From NCBI RefSeq assembly GCF_040702995.1, contig NZ_CP159992.1, forward strand, positions 5,857,001 to 5,921,000: a stretch of 64,000 bases of DNA, read 5' to 3'. This stretch comes from Paenibacillus sp. AN1007 (GTDB taxonomy: Bacteria > Bacillota > Bacilli > Paenibacillales > Paenibacillaceae). The translations under genes and the position numbers were made by a program. Positions within the stretch are counted from its first letter, which is position 1; each line of letters starts with the position of its first letter. Shown here piece after piece: positions 44,190 to 52,614 of this stretch. Under the pieces are notes generated by a model. The model was not told the DNA's origin. It made no database searches and saw nothing but the letters and a program-made list of their open reading frames with translations.

Positions 44190-44325
44190 CAAATACCTTC
44201 TTACAGCTGCTGCGTAAGGCTGCACGGCGTTCGGCCAGGAGTGGTGAAAGAGCAGTCATCACATCCCCCAGAGGTGGTTAACGGGAAATCAAGAGATTTT
44301 ATGCTCTCAGAGTCACCTCCTTTAA
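44190..44325 (-). ncRNA. Possible c-di-AMP (ydaO/yuaA-type) riboswitch upstream of the lectin gene
   Basis: On the minus strand, 5' to 3', the leader contains CCCGTTAACCACC, CTCTGGGGGATG, a short pyrimidine loop, and GGCCGAACGCCGTGCAGCC followed by a CCTTAC...GTAAGAAGG hairpin. This order resembles the ydaO consensus (CGCTTAA, GGGGGA, CCGAAnCCGnCAGC). The CAGCTAACCTCG part is degenerate. The call is by motif memory only. Confidence 0.45.
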
Positions 44326-44681
44326 TAGAAATGTCCTGCTTTTACAATGTATATAAGGATCCATTTATATCTAAATCAAAATTGAGATAGGAATTTCCTG
44401 AAGTTTCTCAAAAGGCAGGCTGTATTAAAGAGGGTGATGTTCATTTAACAGGGATATAAGATGATTACAAATAAAATATATAACATTTTATTCCACTATA
44501 GCAACTAAAAAGTTAAAATACATAATTTTCAATTTTATGAGTCCTAATCTATTGAGCTTAATTACCCTCTCCGATAAACTCGCAGATTTTTACATAGATT
44601 TAATATAATCTTCCACTTTTGCGAATTAAACTATGGTAAAATATCTCAGGATCTGAAATAGGAGAGGGGTTTGGTTCACGC
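44326..44681. other. AT-rich divergent intergenic region
   Basis: About 350 bp, very AT-rich after 44400. It must contain promoters for the nucleotidase (a TAAAAT -10 near 44635 is likely) and for the lectin leader. No ORF is supported. Confidence 0.4.
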
Positions 44682-46811
44682 ATGACTTGGAAAAATGTTT
44701 TGGGGAAAAGCACCATTCGGGCAGCAGCTGCTGCACTACTACTTACACAGCTGCTCGGTGCAGCAGGTTCGGTTTCTGCCGCAGGCAAAGATGTAGAAGT
44801 ACATTTGATTGGAATCAATGACTTTCACGGCCAGCTGGATACAACGTCTATGGTTGGTGACAAGAAGGCAGGATCGGCTCCAATTCTAGCAACCTATCTC
44901 AAAGAAGCTCAAGCCAAATATGAGCATTCCCTGCTGTTCCACAACGGGGACTCTGTCGGTGCATCTGCTCCAGTCTCATCCCTTGATCGTGATGAGCCTA
45001 CAATGGAATGGATGAATATGATGGGCTTTGATGTCGGCTCTCTGGGCAACCATGAATTTGACCAAGGAATCGCCGCATTGAAAGCACAAATCTTCGGTGG
45101 TCTTGATCCAAAAGAAGGCAAGGTTACTCATGCGGGTGCTAAATTTGATTATGTCAATGCAAACGTAATCGAAACATCCACAGGCAAAACTTTGATCAAA
45201 CCGTATGTTATCAAAGAAGTAGGCGGCGTTAAAATCGGATTCATTGGACTCGTAACGAAATCAACTCCGAACAAAGTATCTCCAGCAGGTACGGCAGGTG
45301 TGCGTTTCTTGAGTGCTGAAGAAGAAGTTGAAGCCGTTAATAAATATGCAAAAGAATTGCAAAGCCAAGGCGTAGAAACCATTATCGTGCTGGCACATGA
45401 TCCAGCCTCCACCAAAGAAGGTGTAACGACCGGGGAAGCTGCCGATCTAGCTAAGGCGCTGCCAGCTGACTCTCCCGTTGATGTCATCGTTGCCGGTGAT
45501 AACCATGCTCTGGCGAACGGTGAAGTGAATGGAAAATTAATTGTTCAAGCATACTCTTATGGTACGGCGTTTGAAGATATCAAGCTGATGATTGACCCTG
45601 TCACCGGGGATGTAACCGAGAAATCAGCCACTGTGACTACAACCTTCCAAGAGGGTGTAAAAGAAGATCCTGAAACACTCGCTATTATTAAAAAGTCCTT
45701 GGACAAACACCCTGAGCTGACCAAGCCAGTAGGTACAACAGATGGTTCTGTTCTGCGCACAGATGCTTATAATAACGAAGCCCCACTGGGCAACCTGATT
45801 GCAGATGCGATGCGTCAAGCGGACTTCGGAGATAAAGCAGGCAAGGCGGATTTTGCATTTATGAATCCAGGCGGTATCCGTGCGGATCTGCCAAAAGGGG
45901 ATGTGACCTTTGCCGACCTGGCTAAAATCCAGCCTTTCGGTAACACGCTTGTCAAGCTGGAGCTGACTGGCGAGCAGGTAAAAACACTGCTGCTGCAGCA
46001 GTGGGGTACCAATGCGGATGGCACACCAAATACGAAAACATTGCAAATTGCTGGTCTGAAATACACAGCTGACTTCAGCAAGCCGGCTGCTGAACGTGTT
46101 ACAAGCCTTAGTCTGGAAGATGGTACACCGGTTAATCCTAAACAAACGTATACCGCTGTTGTGAACAACTTCATGGCCGCAGGTGGAGATAACTACAAAG
46201 TACTTGTCGAAGCAAAATCATCCTTGGCTGGTCCAATTGATCTGGATGTATTCTATAAGTACATCGTGGATACGTTCAAAGGCGGCGATATTCAAGCCAA
46301 AAAAGAAGGACGTATTACGAATCTGGCTGCATCTGCAGAGCCAGCAGAAACACCAGCACCAGTTAACAATGATCCCATTACTCGTGCTGCATTTGTAACT
46401 GCACTGGTAGATATGCTGCAGCTTAACGAAGTATCTAAAGCACCTTCATATCAGGATGTTTCACCTAATGCTGCCTATGCGGATGCAGTTGCTGAAGCGA
46501 CTAAAGCCGGCTTAATTCAAGGCTACAGCGGTAACTTCTACCCAGATCGTGAGATCACTCGTGAAGAAGCGGCTGTAATCCTCGCGAAGCTTCTGAAGGA
46601 TCAAGCTTCAGGTCAAGATGCGGCTGTAGTTATTGCAGGTTTTGAAGATGGTCAGACCGTTTCAAAATATGCTGTGGATTCTCTGGCTAAATTGATTAAC
46701 AAAGGGATTTTTGGTACAGCTGATAGCAAGCTGCTTCAACCGAAACAAGGCATTTCAATGAATGATGCCAAAGCTTTGATCGAAAAAGCGGCTGCGGCCA
46801 AAGCTTCATAA
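44682..46811 (+). CDS. SLH-anchored 5'-nucleotidase/2',3'-cyclic phosphodiesterase family protein
   Basis: A 709-residue exported enzyme: signal peptide (about 1-33); metallophosphatase domain with INDFHGQL, NGDSVGASAP, LGNHEFDQG and AHDP; 5'-nucleotidase C-terminal domain (MNPGGIRADLPKG, FGNTLVKLELTGEQV, AGGDNYKV); then three SLH repeats (DPITRAAFVTAL, YPDREITREEAAVIL, final ISMNDAKALIEKA). It hydrolyses extracellular nucleotides and is held to the wall through secondary polymers. AGGAGAGGGG lies about 15 nt before the ATG, longer than usual. Confidence 0.92.
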   Translation: MTWKNVLGKSTIRAAAAALLLTQLLGAAGSVSAAGKDVEVHLIGINDFHGQLDTTSMVGDKKAGSAPILATYLKEAQAKYEHSLLFHNGDSVGASAPVSSLDRDEPTMEWMNMMGFDVGSLGNHEFDQGIAALKAQIFGGLDPKEGKVTHAGAKFDYVNANVIETSTGKTLIKPYVIKEVGGVKIGFIGLVTKSTPNKVSPAGTAGVRFLSAEEEVEAVNKYAKELQSQGVETIIVLAHDPASTKEGVTTGEAADLAKALPADSPVDVIVAGDNHALANGEVNGKLIVQAYSYGTAFEDIKLMIDPVTGDVTEKSATVTTTFQEGVKEDPETLAIIKKSLDKHPELTKPVGTTDGSVLRTDAYNNEAPLGNLIADAMRQADFGDKAGKADFAFMNPGGIRADLPKGDVTFADLAKIQPFGNTLVKLELTGEQVKTLLLQQWGTNADGTPNTKTLQIAGLKYTADFSKPAAERVTSLSLEDGTPVNPKQTYTAVVNNFMAAGGDNYKVLVEAKSSLAGPIDLDVFYKYIVDTFKGGDIQAKKEGRITNLAASAEPAETPAPVNNDPITRAAFVTALVDMLQLNEVSKAPSYQDVSPNAAYADAVAEATKAGLIQGYSGNFYPDREITREEAAVILAKLLKDQASGQDAAVVIAGFEDGQTVSKYAVDSLAKLINKGIFGTADSKLLQPKQGISMNDAKALIEKAAAAKAS

Positions 46812-46861
46812 TCTAGAACATATGCCTAATCTATCGTAAGACCGAAAACACATCTGTAGGA

Positions 46862-46933
46862 AAATAAGCACCCTTCTATACATAAACCTCTCATTAGTTG
46901 AGTTACGTGAAGGTTTATCTCGAAGGGTGCTAT
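46862..46933 (+). terminator. Long inverted repeat after the nucleotidase gene
   Basis: AGCACCCTTC and GAAGGGTGCT enclose a second stem ATAAACCT/AGGTTTAT. There is no strong T run, so it may be a transcript-end or stability structure rather than a classic terminator. Confidence 0.5.
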
Positions 46934-47008
46934 TTCCATTATAGGCTGCGTTTTTCTTTTTACCATTTCAAGGTCAGTGAGGTCACCCAATAATTATTTT
47001 GATGCTGC

Positions 47009-47040
47009 TGTCACAAAAAGAGCTGCTTCGGTGTTTTAAG
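47009..47040 (+). promoter_or_regulatory. Candidate autoregulated ECF promoter upstream of the sigma gene
   Basis: TGTCACAAAAAG, identical to 42163-42174, lies 46 nt before the sigma start codon. TGTCACA is a plausible ECF -35. The -10 is not clear. Confidence 0.4.
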
Positions 47041-47066
47041 AGTGTAGGCGGGAGGGGGTAAAATTT

Positions 47067-47654
47067 TTGGATAGAGACTATAGAGAGCATAAATCAAACT
47101 CAGAAGAAATTGAGATGCTGGTTGAAAGAACCAAACTTGGCGATAAGGAAGCATTCGCGTCCATTATAAGAAAATTTGAAAAACCAATGTATATCTATTG
47201 TTATCATATTCTCAAAAACAAGGAAGAAGCCGAGGATGCGCTGCAAGAAATATTTATCAGAGTGTATGAACAGATACATAAGTATCGTCCCCATATGACG
47301 TTCTCGGCATGGCTGTACAAAATTGCCTACAATCACAGTCTGAATCAAATCAGGAGCAAAAAAAGGTGGTTTCGTTTTATAGATCGTTATAAATATAATC
47401 AGCCTGAACCTTCACCTCAGCCAATAGACGGTCAAACGACACTGAAGGATTATCTAAACTTACTGACGACCGAAGAGAGACATATAATCGTTCTACGTGC
47501 GATACATCAATATAACTTTAACGAGATTAGTGAAATTATGAATATGAAACCCGCTACTGTGCGAAAAAAGTATGAACGTCTTCGCAAGAAACTGCAGACA
47601 AAGGAAGTTAACGAAGGAGGAACAGTGAATGCGTCGATCACCAAATCCGTCTAA
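47067..47654 (+). CDS. ECF sigma factor
   Basis: A 195-residue sigma-70 family member: region 2 (FASIIRKFEKPMYIYCYHIL, EEAEDALQEIFIRVYEQIHK, FSAWLYKIAYNHSLNQIRS) and region 4 (TTEERHIIVLRAIHQYNFNE, KPATVRKKYERLRKKL). TTG start after GGAGGGGG. Its 3' end overlaps the anti-sigma gene by 26 nt, a sign of coupled synthesis so that sigma is held inactive until a signal arrives at the membrane. It probably directs its own operon and the paralogous secreted genes (inference). Confidence 0.88.
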   Translation: MDRDYREHKSNSEEIEMLVERTKLGDKEAFASIIRKFEKPMYIYCYHILKNKEEAEDALQEIFIRVYEQIHKYRPHMTFSAWLYKIAYNHSLNQIRSKKRWFRFIDRYKYNQPEPSPQPIDGQTTLKDYLNLLTTEERHIIVLRAIHQYNFNEISEIMNMKPATVRKKYERLRKKLQTKEVNEGGTVNASITKSV

Positions 47655-48690
47655 AAAGTTAAGTGTTCACCAAGTGGAGCAGATGATTCGCGATACGGAT
47701 ACGCCAGAGCACAGCATGAGTCAACAGATTGTACAAAAACTTGAATCCAAAAACGAGTCAAGACAAAAGCCATTCTTTACAAGAGTGGGAGTCATCGCAG
47801 CGGCATCGGTTGCGTTTTGTGTTTCTCTAACTCCTGTTATGGCTCAAGCCATAGAACGTCTATCACTGCTGGAGTATATTAATCCGTTTGCCCAAGAAAT
47901 GAAAGTGAATCCAAATGAGAAGGCCGATACTCTTTATGTAAAAGGTTTAGATGGGAATAAAAAATTCCACTCGGGTATGATTCGCTTTGATGACATTGAG
48001 GATCAAGAGTTTAAAGGTCAGCTGCAGAGGGTTTGGAATGAGATTTTCCCCCAAGGAGAAGCAATTCATGATGTGATTATGTACGAGTATGATAAGGGCA
48101 AATTTCACATAGAGGCGCGAAACGAAAACAGATCCATCCAATTTGACGAAGGTAACTGGTATTATGCGGCACAGCCGATTGGAGAGAACCAGGTACCAGA
48201 TGCGGCAGTAGATGCAGCAGATCGAGTTTTCAATAAAGTTGGGAATTTTAAACAAAGTAAAAGGTCAGTGAATCGAATGGTTCTAAGACCCAATCAAAAC
48301 CCGGTATATAAGTTCGTATACAACACAGAAAAAGGTTCTATCCTCATTGATGTACAAAAAAATACGAATCAGATCACAAGCATTGTAGCTTTTCCGTTGT
48401 CGGATCAACTCCATAAATTGGAGGATGATAAAAATAGATATCGTGACTTGGTTGAGAAAACAAAAGCCATTGAGCTGGGCAGCATTCGTGAAGAAGCCGT
48501 GAAACAAGCTAAAGTGTGGATGAACTTGGACTTGACTGATTATAACGTATCCAAACTTGAATACCGATTCGATACCTTAACGTTCACCAAAGCGGGTTCT
48601 CCAGACGTGACGGTGGTGTACACCTCTAAAGGAACGATCTATTCTATTGAAATTGATTTAAGGCAGTTATCTGAGAAAGGCACGGACTAA
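47629..48690 (+). CDS. Membrane anti-sigma factor with paralogous ectodomain
   Basis: A 353-residue protein: cytoplasmic N-terminus (about 1-50, HQVEQMIRDTD region), one transmembrane helix (about 52-73, VGVIAAASVAFCVSL) and a 280-residue extracytoplasmic domain. The ectodomain shares the blocks RVWNEIFPQ, PVYKFVYNTEKGSILIDV, VWMNLDLTDY, FTKAGSPDV and GTIYSIEI with the proteins at 42294, 48806 and 49959. No zinc-binding ZAS motif was seen in the short cytoplasmic part. Assignment as anti-sigma rests on topology and on overlap with the ECF gene. GGAGG lies 8 nt before the ATG. Confidence 0.78.
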   Translation: MRRSPNPSKKLSVHQVEQMIRDTDTPEHSMSQQIVQKLESKNESRQKPFFTRVGVIAAASVAFCVSLTPVMAQAIERLSLLEYINPFAQEMKVNPNEKADTLYVKGLDGNKKFHSGMIRFDDIEDQEFKGQLQRVWNEIFPQGEAIHDVIMYEYDKGKFHIEARNENRSIQFDEGNWYYAAQPIGENQVPDAAVDAADRVFNKVGNFKQSKRSVNRMVLRPNQNPVYKFVYNTEKGSILIDVQKNTNQITSIVAFPLSDQLHKLEDDKNRYRDLVEKTKAIELGSIREEAVKQAKVWMNLDLTDYNVSKLEYRFDTLTFTKAGSPDVTVVYTSKGTIYSIEIDLRQLSEKGTD

Positions 48691-48805
48691 TTCATGCAAT
48701 GAAAGGGGGTGATGACTGCTGAGTTCACAGATTTATTTCAACGTAACTGAAACATTCCATTTAAAACTGCGGGTAAGTAAATAAAAAATAAAGGAGTTTA
48801 TTCTT

Positions 48806-49879
48806 ATGAACAAAAAAAAAATTTTTCCTATCGTCGGAGCAGCTTTATTATCAGGGAGTTTGCTTGGATTCGATACAACGAATCAAACCAATGCGTATAA
48901 CAACGTAAATACAAACATTAAACAAAGTGCTGCATTAGAGCAAACCCCTATGCAAAAGGCTCAGGATAAGCTTAGAGAATTGACAGGAAATACGTATACG
49001 TTAATTCAAGGAGTAATAGGGAAGGATGCGATCCATTTTAAAAGAGATAGCGTCAAGGACGACATTATCGCTTATAAAGCGAATGGAAAGCTCGAAACGA
49101 TCGGTATTAAAATCAATTATGAAGATCTGAATGGTGGCAAATATCAAGCTAAATTGAAGGAAACGTGGGAGACGTTATTTCCAGGAGAAGAACCGAAATA
49201 TGTGAATATCTCAGAGTCCATCTACTATGAGGGCACAATCTCCTCGAATGCTCTGCAAAATAAACAAATATATATGCAGGAGAATGGCAAGGTTTATGGT
49301 ATAGATTATGCTCCTGGCGAAGCCCCGGCAAGCTTGCAGGAGGAGGCTGCTGAAGTATTATCCAGGCTTACGGATGGAAAGATTAAGCAGGGTGCCAAGT
49401 TAGATCGGATGTATGTCCGTGATGGTAAACCGAATGTGTATCAATATAAGTATAAAACCAAAACAATGAATGTGAGCTTTGCCATCGAAGAACAGACGCT
49501 TGAACTGCTCCAAGCCGATGTATATCTTAAGGACGGTAAGGGTGTAGATAATTATGGAGAATTCCAGAAACGAGAAAATGAAAAAAGTGCAGAGCTGAAG
49601 AAGTTGACGTTGGACACTTTATTGGAGAACGCCGTGAAAGATGCGAAAAAGATGATGGACTTGGATTTGAAAGGATACAAGGGGACGATCGGAGCAAACG
49701 CATGGGATGAAGATTATATGACGTTCACCAAAGAAGGAGCACCTTCGGTTACTGGCAGATTTAATAAAGACGGTTCGTTCAGCAGCTTTACCGTTGATAA
49801 GTATGATCAGACAATCGATTTTTACGGAATGACCATCGCAGGTCCTCCGAATGAAGAGCTCAAATTAATATTGGACTGA
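48806..49879 (+). CDS. Secreted paralogue of the anti-sigma ectodomain; lipobox Cys lost
   Basis: A 357-residue exported protein closely related to its downstream neighbour. Both start with KKIFP, a hydrophobic stretch and ALLSGSLLG, but here the next residue is Phe instead of Cys, so it is not a lipoprotein and may remain membrane-tethered or be cleaved elsewhere. Domain blocks: TWETLFPGEEPKYVNISESI, PNVYQYKYKTKTMNVSFAIE, MMDLDLKGYKG, FTKEGAPSV. AAAGGAG lies 9 nt before the ATG. It is probably in one operon with the sigma and anti-sigma genes (115-nt gap). Confidence 0.75.
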   Translation: MNKKKIFPIVGAALLSGSLLGFDTTNQTNAYNNVNTNIKQSAALEQTPMQKAQDKLRELTGNTYTLIQGVIGKDAIHFKRDSVKDDIIAYKANGKLETIGIKINYEDLNGGKYQAKLKETWETLFPGEEPKYVNISESIYYEGTISSNALQNKQIYMQENGKVYGIDYAPGEAPASLQEEAAEVLSRLTDGKIKQGAKLDRMYVRDGKPNVYQYKYKTKTMNVSFAIEEQTLELLQADVYLKDGKGVDNYGEFQKRENEKSAELKKLTLDTLLENAVKDAKKMMDLDLKGYKGTIGANAWDEDYMTFTKEGAPSVTGRFNKDGSFSSFTVDKYDQTIDFYGMTIAGPPNEELKLILD

Positions 49880-49958
49880 TCTGCATTAAAAAGCAGCTTG
49901 GAGATGCAATTATAGTTCATCTTAACCATGAGGTTTCAAAAGAAAGGAATTCATTCAT

Positions 49959-51029
49959 ATGAACAGAAAGAAAATTTTCCCTATGATCGGGGCAGCTTTA
50001 TTATCAGGAAGTTTGCTGGGATGTCAGGCGCCTGTCCAAGCAGATTCGGCTAACAAGGCGAATATTAATGCTTCACAGCATGTTAAAGCAGATCAGAAGC
50101 TTATGCAGCAGGCTCAGGATAAACTGAAAGAGCTCACAGGCAATACCTATAAGTTAATTCAAGGAAAGGCCATGAAAGATTTTGTGAGCTTTAAAAGAGA
50201 AAATTTCAAATATGATACAATTTCCTACAAAACGAATGGAACGCTGGATGATATCGGTATCACAATTAATTATGAAGATTTAAACGGTGGGAAGTATCAA
50301 AGCAAACTGAAGGAAGCATGGGAAACGTTGTTCCCAGGGGAAGAACCCAAATACGTGAGTATCTCAGAGTCGATCTACCGTGTGGGTACAATCTCATCGA
50401 ATGCCAAACAAAATAAACAAGTTTATATGGAAGAAAACGGGGATGTGCATGGCGTAAATTATGCACCTGACAATGCCCCGGCAAGCGTACAGAAACAGGC
50501 TGCTCAGGTATTATCCAAGCTTACCAATGGTAAGGTCAAGAAAGGGGAAAAGCTGGATCGTGTATTTGTTCTTGATGGTAAACCAAATGTATATCAATAT
50601 AAGTTTAAATCAAAAACGATGGATGTGAGCTTTGCCATTGAGGATCAAACGTTGGAAGTGCTTCAAGCAGGCGTTCAAAGTAATGGTAAGGGCATAGATG
50701 ATTACAACGAATTCCAGAAGAAAGAAAAAGCAAAAGATGCAAAGCTTAAAAAGCTGACGTTGGATACATTAATGAAGAACGCAGTGAAAGATGCAAAAGC
50801 AATGATCAATTTTGATTTGAAGGGATATAAAGGAGCAAGAGGAACAAATGCATGGGATAAGGATCAAATGACGTTTACCAAACAGGGGGCTCCTACAGTC
50901 TTGGCCACCATGAATGCTGATGGATCGTTTAACAGCTTCATCGTAGAGAAGAATGGTCAGCATCTCAGTTTCGGTGGAAACACGATCGTAGGACCTGCCA
51001 ATGAACAACCCAAAATATTAATCAACTAG
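49959..51029 (+). CDS. Lipoprotein paralogue of the anti-sigma ectodomain
   Basis: A 356-residue lipoprotein: lipobox SLLGC (Cys about residue 22), linker, then the same two-part domain as its neighbours (AWETLFPGEEPKYVSISESI, PNVYQYKFKSKTMDVSFAIE, MINFDLKGYKGARG, FTKQGAPTV). It should sit on the outer membrane face next to the anti-sigma ectodomain. The stop codon TAG is formed by the TA target site plus the first G of a mobile element at 51029. AAAGGAA precedes the ATG by 9 nt. Function unknown; I suggest a modulator or decoy for the sensor. Confidence 0.75.
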   Translation: MNRKKIFPMIGAALLSGSLLGCQAPVQADSANKANINASQHVKADQKLMQQAQDKLKELTGNTYKLIQGKAMKDFVSFKRENFKYDTISYKTNGTLDDIGITINYEDLNGGKYQSKLKEAWETLFPGEEPKYVSISESIYRVGTISSNAKQNKQVYMEENGDVHGVNYAPDNAPASVQKQAAQVLSKLTNGKVKKGEKLDRVFVLDGKPNVYQYKFKSKTMDVSFAIEDQTLEVLQAGVQSNGKGIDDYNEFQKKEKAKDAKLKKLTLDTLMKNAVKDAKAMINFDLKGYKGARGTNAWDKDQMTFTKQGAPTVLATMNADGSFNSFIVEKNGQHLSFGGNTIVGPANEQPKILIN

Positions 51030-51190
51030 GGCGTGTCTTGAAACCCACTGAAGTGCATCTTTTACCCCCTTTTCGCCCCCTGCTGCGTCAGTTTTCCTTG
51101 ACGTGCCCCGGCACGCCTGCAGAAAACTTCCTGGCTGGTAACGAAAATTTGGAAAAATCTGCTTCCTTCATTGTTTTCAGACACACCCTA
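51027..51190. mobile_element. MITE-like element, 160 bp, with TA target duplication
   Basis: Terminal inverted repeats GGGCGTGTCTTGAAAC (51029-51044) and GTTTTCAGACACACCC (51173-51188) are flanked by TA on both sides. There is no transposase. The element begins within the stop codon of the upstream lipoprotein gene. Confidence 0.7.
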
Positions 51191-51278
51191 ATTCCAAATG
51201 TAAAAATCTGCAGCTGTGATGATTCATCTTCCAGATGAACGTTCCAGATTCAAGAAGATCATTCGTGTTTCGTCCAGG

Positions 51279-51310
51279 AAGCCTCTCCGTATTTCGGAGG
51301 GGCTTTTGCT
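51279..51310 (+). terminator. Terminator downstream of the ECF cluster
   Basis: AAGCCTCTCCG pairs with CGGAGGGGCTT with one mismatch, then TTGCTTTT. The rest of 51191-51474 shows no gene. Confidence 0.65.
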
Positions 51311-51474
51311 TTTAGTACGGCTATAGCCATGAAACAAGGTACATCCCCATCATGACCACTCGTTGGGCAGTACGGATTGGACGAACACACTTTTTCTGCC
51401 TTGTCCACTTCTATCTCTCACCAAAATCAATCTGCTGCATCTAATAAACTATCAAAATGAAGGAGGTTATGAGA

Positions 51475-51810
51475 ATGGGAACGAGAAGACCCACAGGTGG
51501 ATATGATCCAGTCCAGATTTATAACTCTACTCCGTTTAATGCGTATGGAGCCGTTGAGTATGCATCCATCTTTTGCAGCAATGATCAATACAGTGTACAG
51601 CGTGAAGAAACATGGCAGGCTTCTGGACGTGGGGTATGTCTGGTCACTCGAATCACAGCAACAGTAAGAACACCAAGTGGCAATATCGCAGCCGAACCGT
51701 ACACGTCATCTGGAACATCTTACAGCCAGTTTGCCATCATACAGGTAGGTCCGAACCAGTTCCGGGTAACGCGTGTGGTAAGTTCGGCTAGACGCCGCCG
51801 GAAATGTTAA
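51475..51810 (+). CDS. Small protein of unknown function (111 aa)
   Basis: A 111-residue protein without signal peptide; mostly beta-type sequence (YNSTPFNAYGAVEYASIFC, GVCLVTRITATVRTPSGN, SSGTSYSQFAIIQ) and a basic tail SARRRRKC. ATG 51475 is chosen from three nearby ATGs because AAGGAGG lies 8 nt upstream. It has its own terminator. Not recognised; the compact beta composition and basic tail could suit a spore or surface protein, but this is speculation. Confidence 0.65.
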   Translation: MGTRRPTGGYDPVQIYNSTPFNAYGAVEYASIFCSNDQYSVQREETWQASGRGVCLVTRITATVRTPSGNIAAEPYTSSGTSYSQFAIIQVGPNQFRVTRVVSSARRRRKC

Positions 51811-51857
51811 CCGTATCGGCATAGAATCAATTAAATTACCACAGTTTATAAGATAAG

Positions 51858-51897
51858 AAGCGGCCCTCCAGATTCATTCATGGAGAGCTGCTTTTTT
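51858..51897 (+). terminator. Terminator after the 111-aa gene
   Basis: AAGCGGCCCTCCA pairs with TGGAGAGCTGCTT with two mismatches, then six T. Confidence 0.75.
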
Positions 51898-51934
51898 CGC
51901 ATCATGATCACATGCATTAATGTTAATGTATGGA

Positions 51935-52423
51935 TCAAGTATGGGATATCAGTATCTTCTGCAAAAGCAGTTCATCCCTTATGGGGATACCTTGATCCGA
52001 CACGAGAGGGATGCTTGGTTTCAAAGCTCTTGCTTTCTCTACGGCATCCGGATAAATACGAATGATCTGGTAACCCCTTTTTTGATAAAAAAGAAGGGCG
52101 CGGAGGTTATCGTTTGTCGTGATCAGTTGAATACTATTCCGATAAGCCTGCCTTGCAGTGTCCTCTACTCTTCTCAAGAGGGCTGAACCGATCCCCTGAT
52201 TCTCGTCCAGACTGTCGAGCGAGGTTACTTCGCATCGATCATCATGCATAACGTATGTAATATATCCTCTTATTTCTCCATGATCGTTCAGTACTGCGTA
52301 ACCATCCAGCGCCTCACTGGAATAGATACCTGTTGAGATAAGCATCTTCGGACTTCCCCAGTGTTCGGCAAAAAAATCATTCCGCTGCGCAGCAGGAATG
52401 CGGCAGCTCTCCACTATTTTCAT
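51935..52423 (-). CDS. GNAT-family N-acetyltransferase
   Basis: A 162-residue GNAT protein: acetyl-CoA motif DENQGIGSALLRRVED (about 78-93), then LITTNDNLRALLFYQKRGYQ, the usual C-terminal GNAT strand-helix pair. Acceptor unknown. AGGAG lies 7 nt before the ATG. Confidence 0.87.
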   Translation of the reverse strand: MKIVESCRIPAAQRNDFFAEHWGSPKMLISTGIYSSEALDGYAVLNDHGEIRGYITYVMHDDRCEVTSLDSLDENQGIGSALLRRVEDTARQAYRNSIQLITTNDNLRALLFYQKRGYQIIRIYPDAVEKARALKPSIPLVSDQGIPIRDELLLQKILISHT

Positions 52424-52557
52424 ATGTATTCTCCTATGTTTGTTCCATTTTCAATGTCCATACCGCATAGTTTGGACTCATTATCCATTATATCGTGTCT
52501 TACTCTCTCTCGAAAATATCATAATGCTGCTGGGTTATCTAATCAAATCTGTAATGA

Positions 52558-52597
52558 AAGGAACAGCTCACCAGATCCATGGTGAGCCGTTCCTTGG
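52558..52597 (-). terminator. Terminator for the YheC/D-like gene
   Basis: AAGGAACAGCTCACCA and TGGTGAGCCGTTCCTT form a 16-bp stem with one or two mismatches. The T-rich side is on the minus strand. Confidence 0.6.
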
Positions 52598-52614
52598 TGT
52601 TGTGAAGCCTTGGA

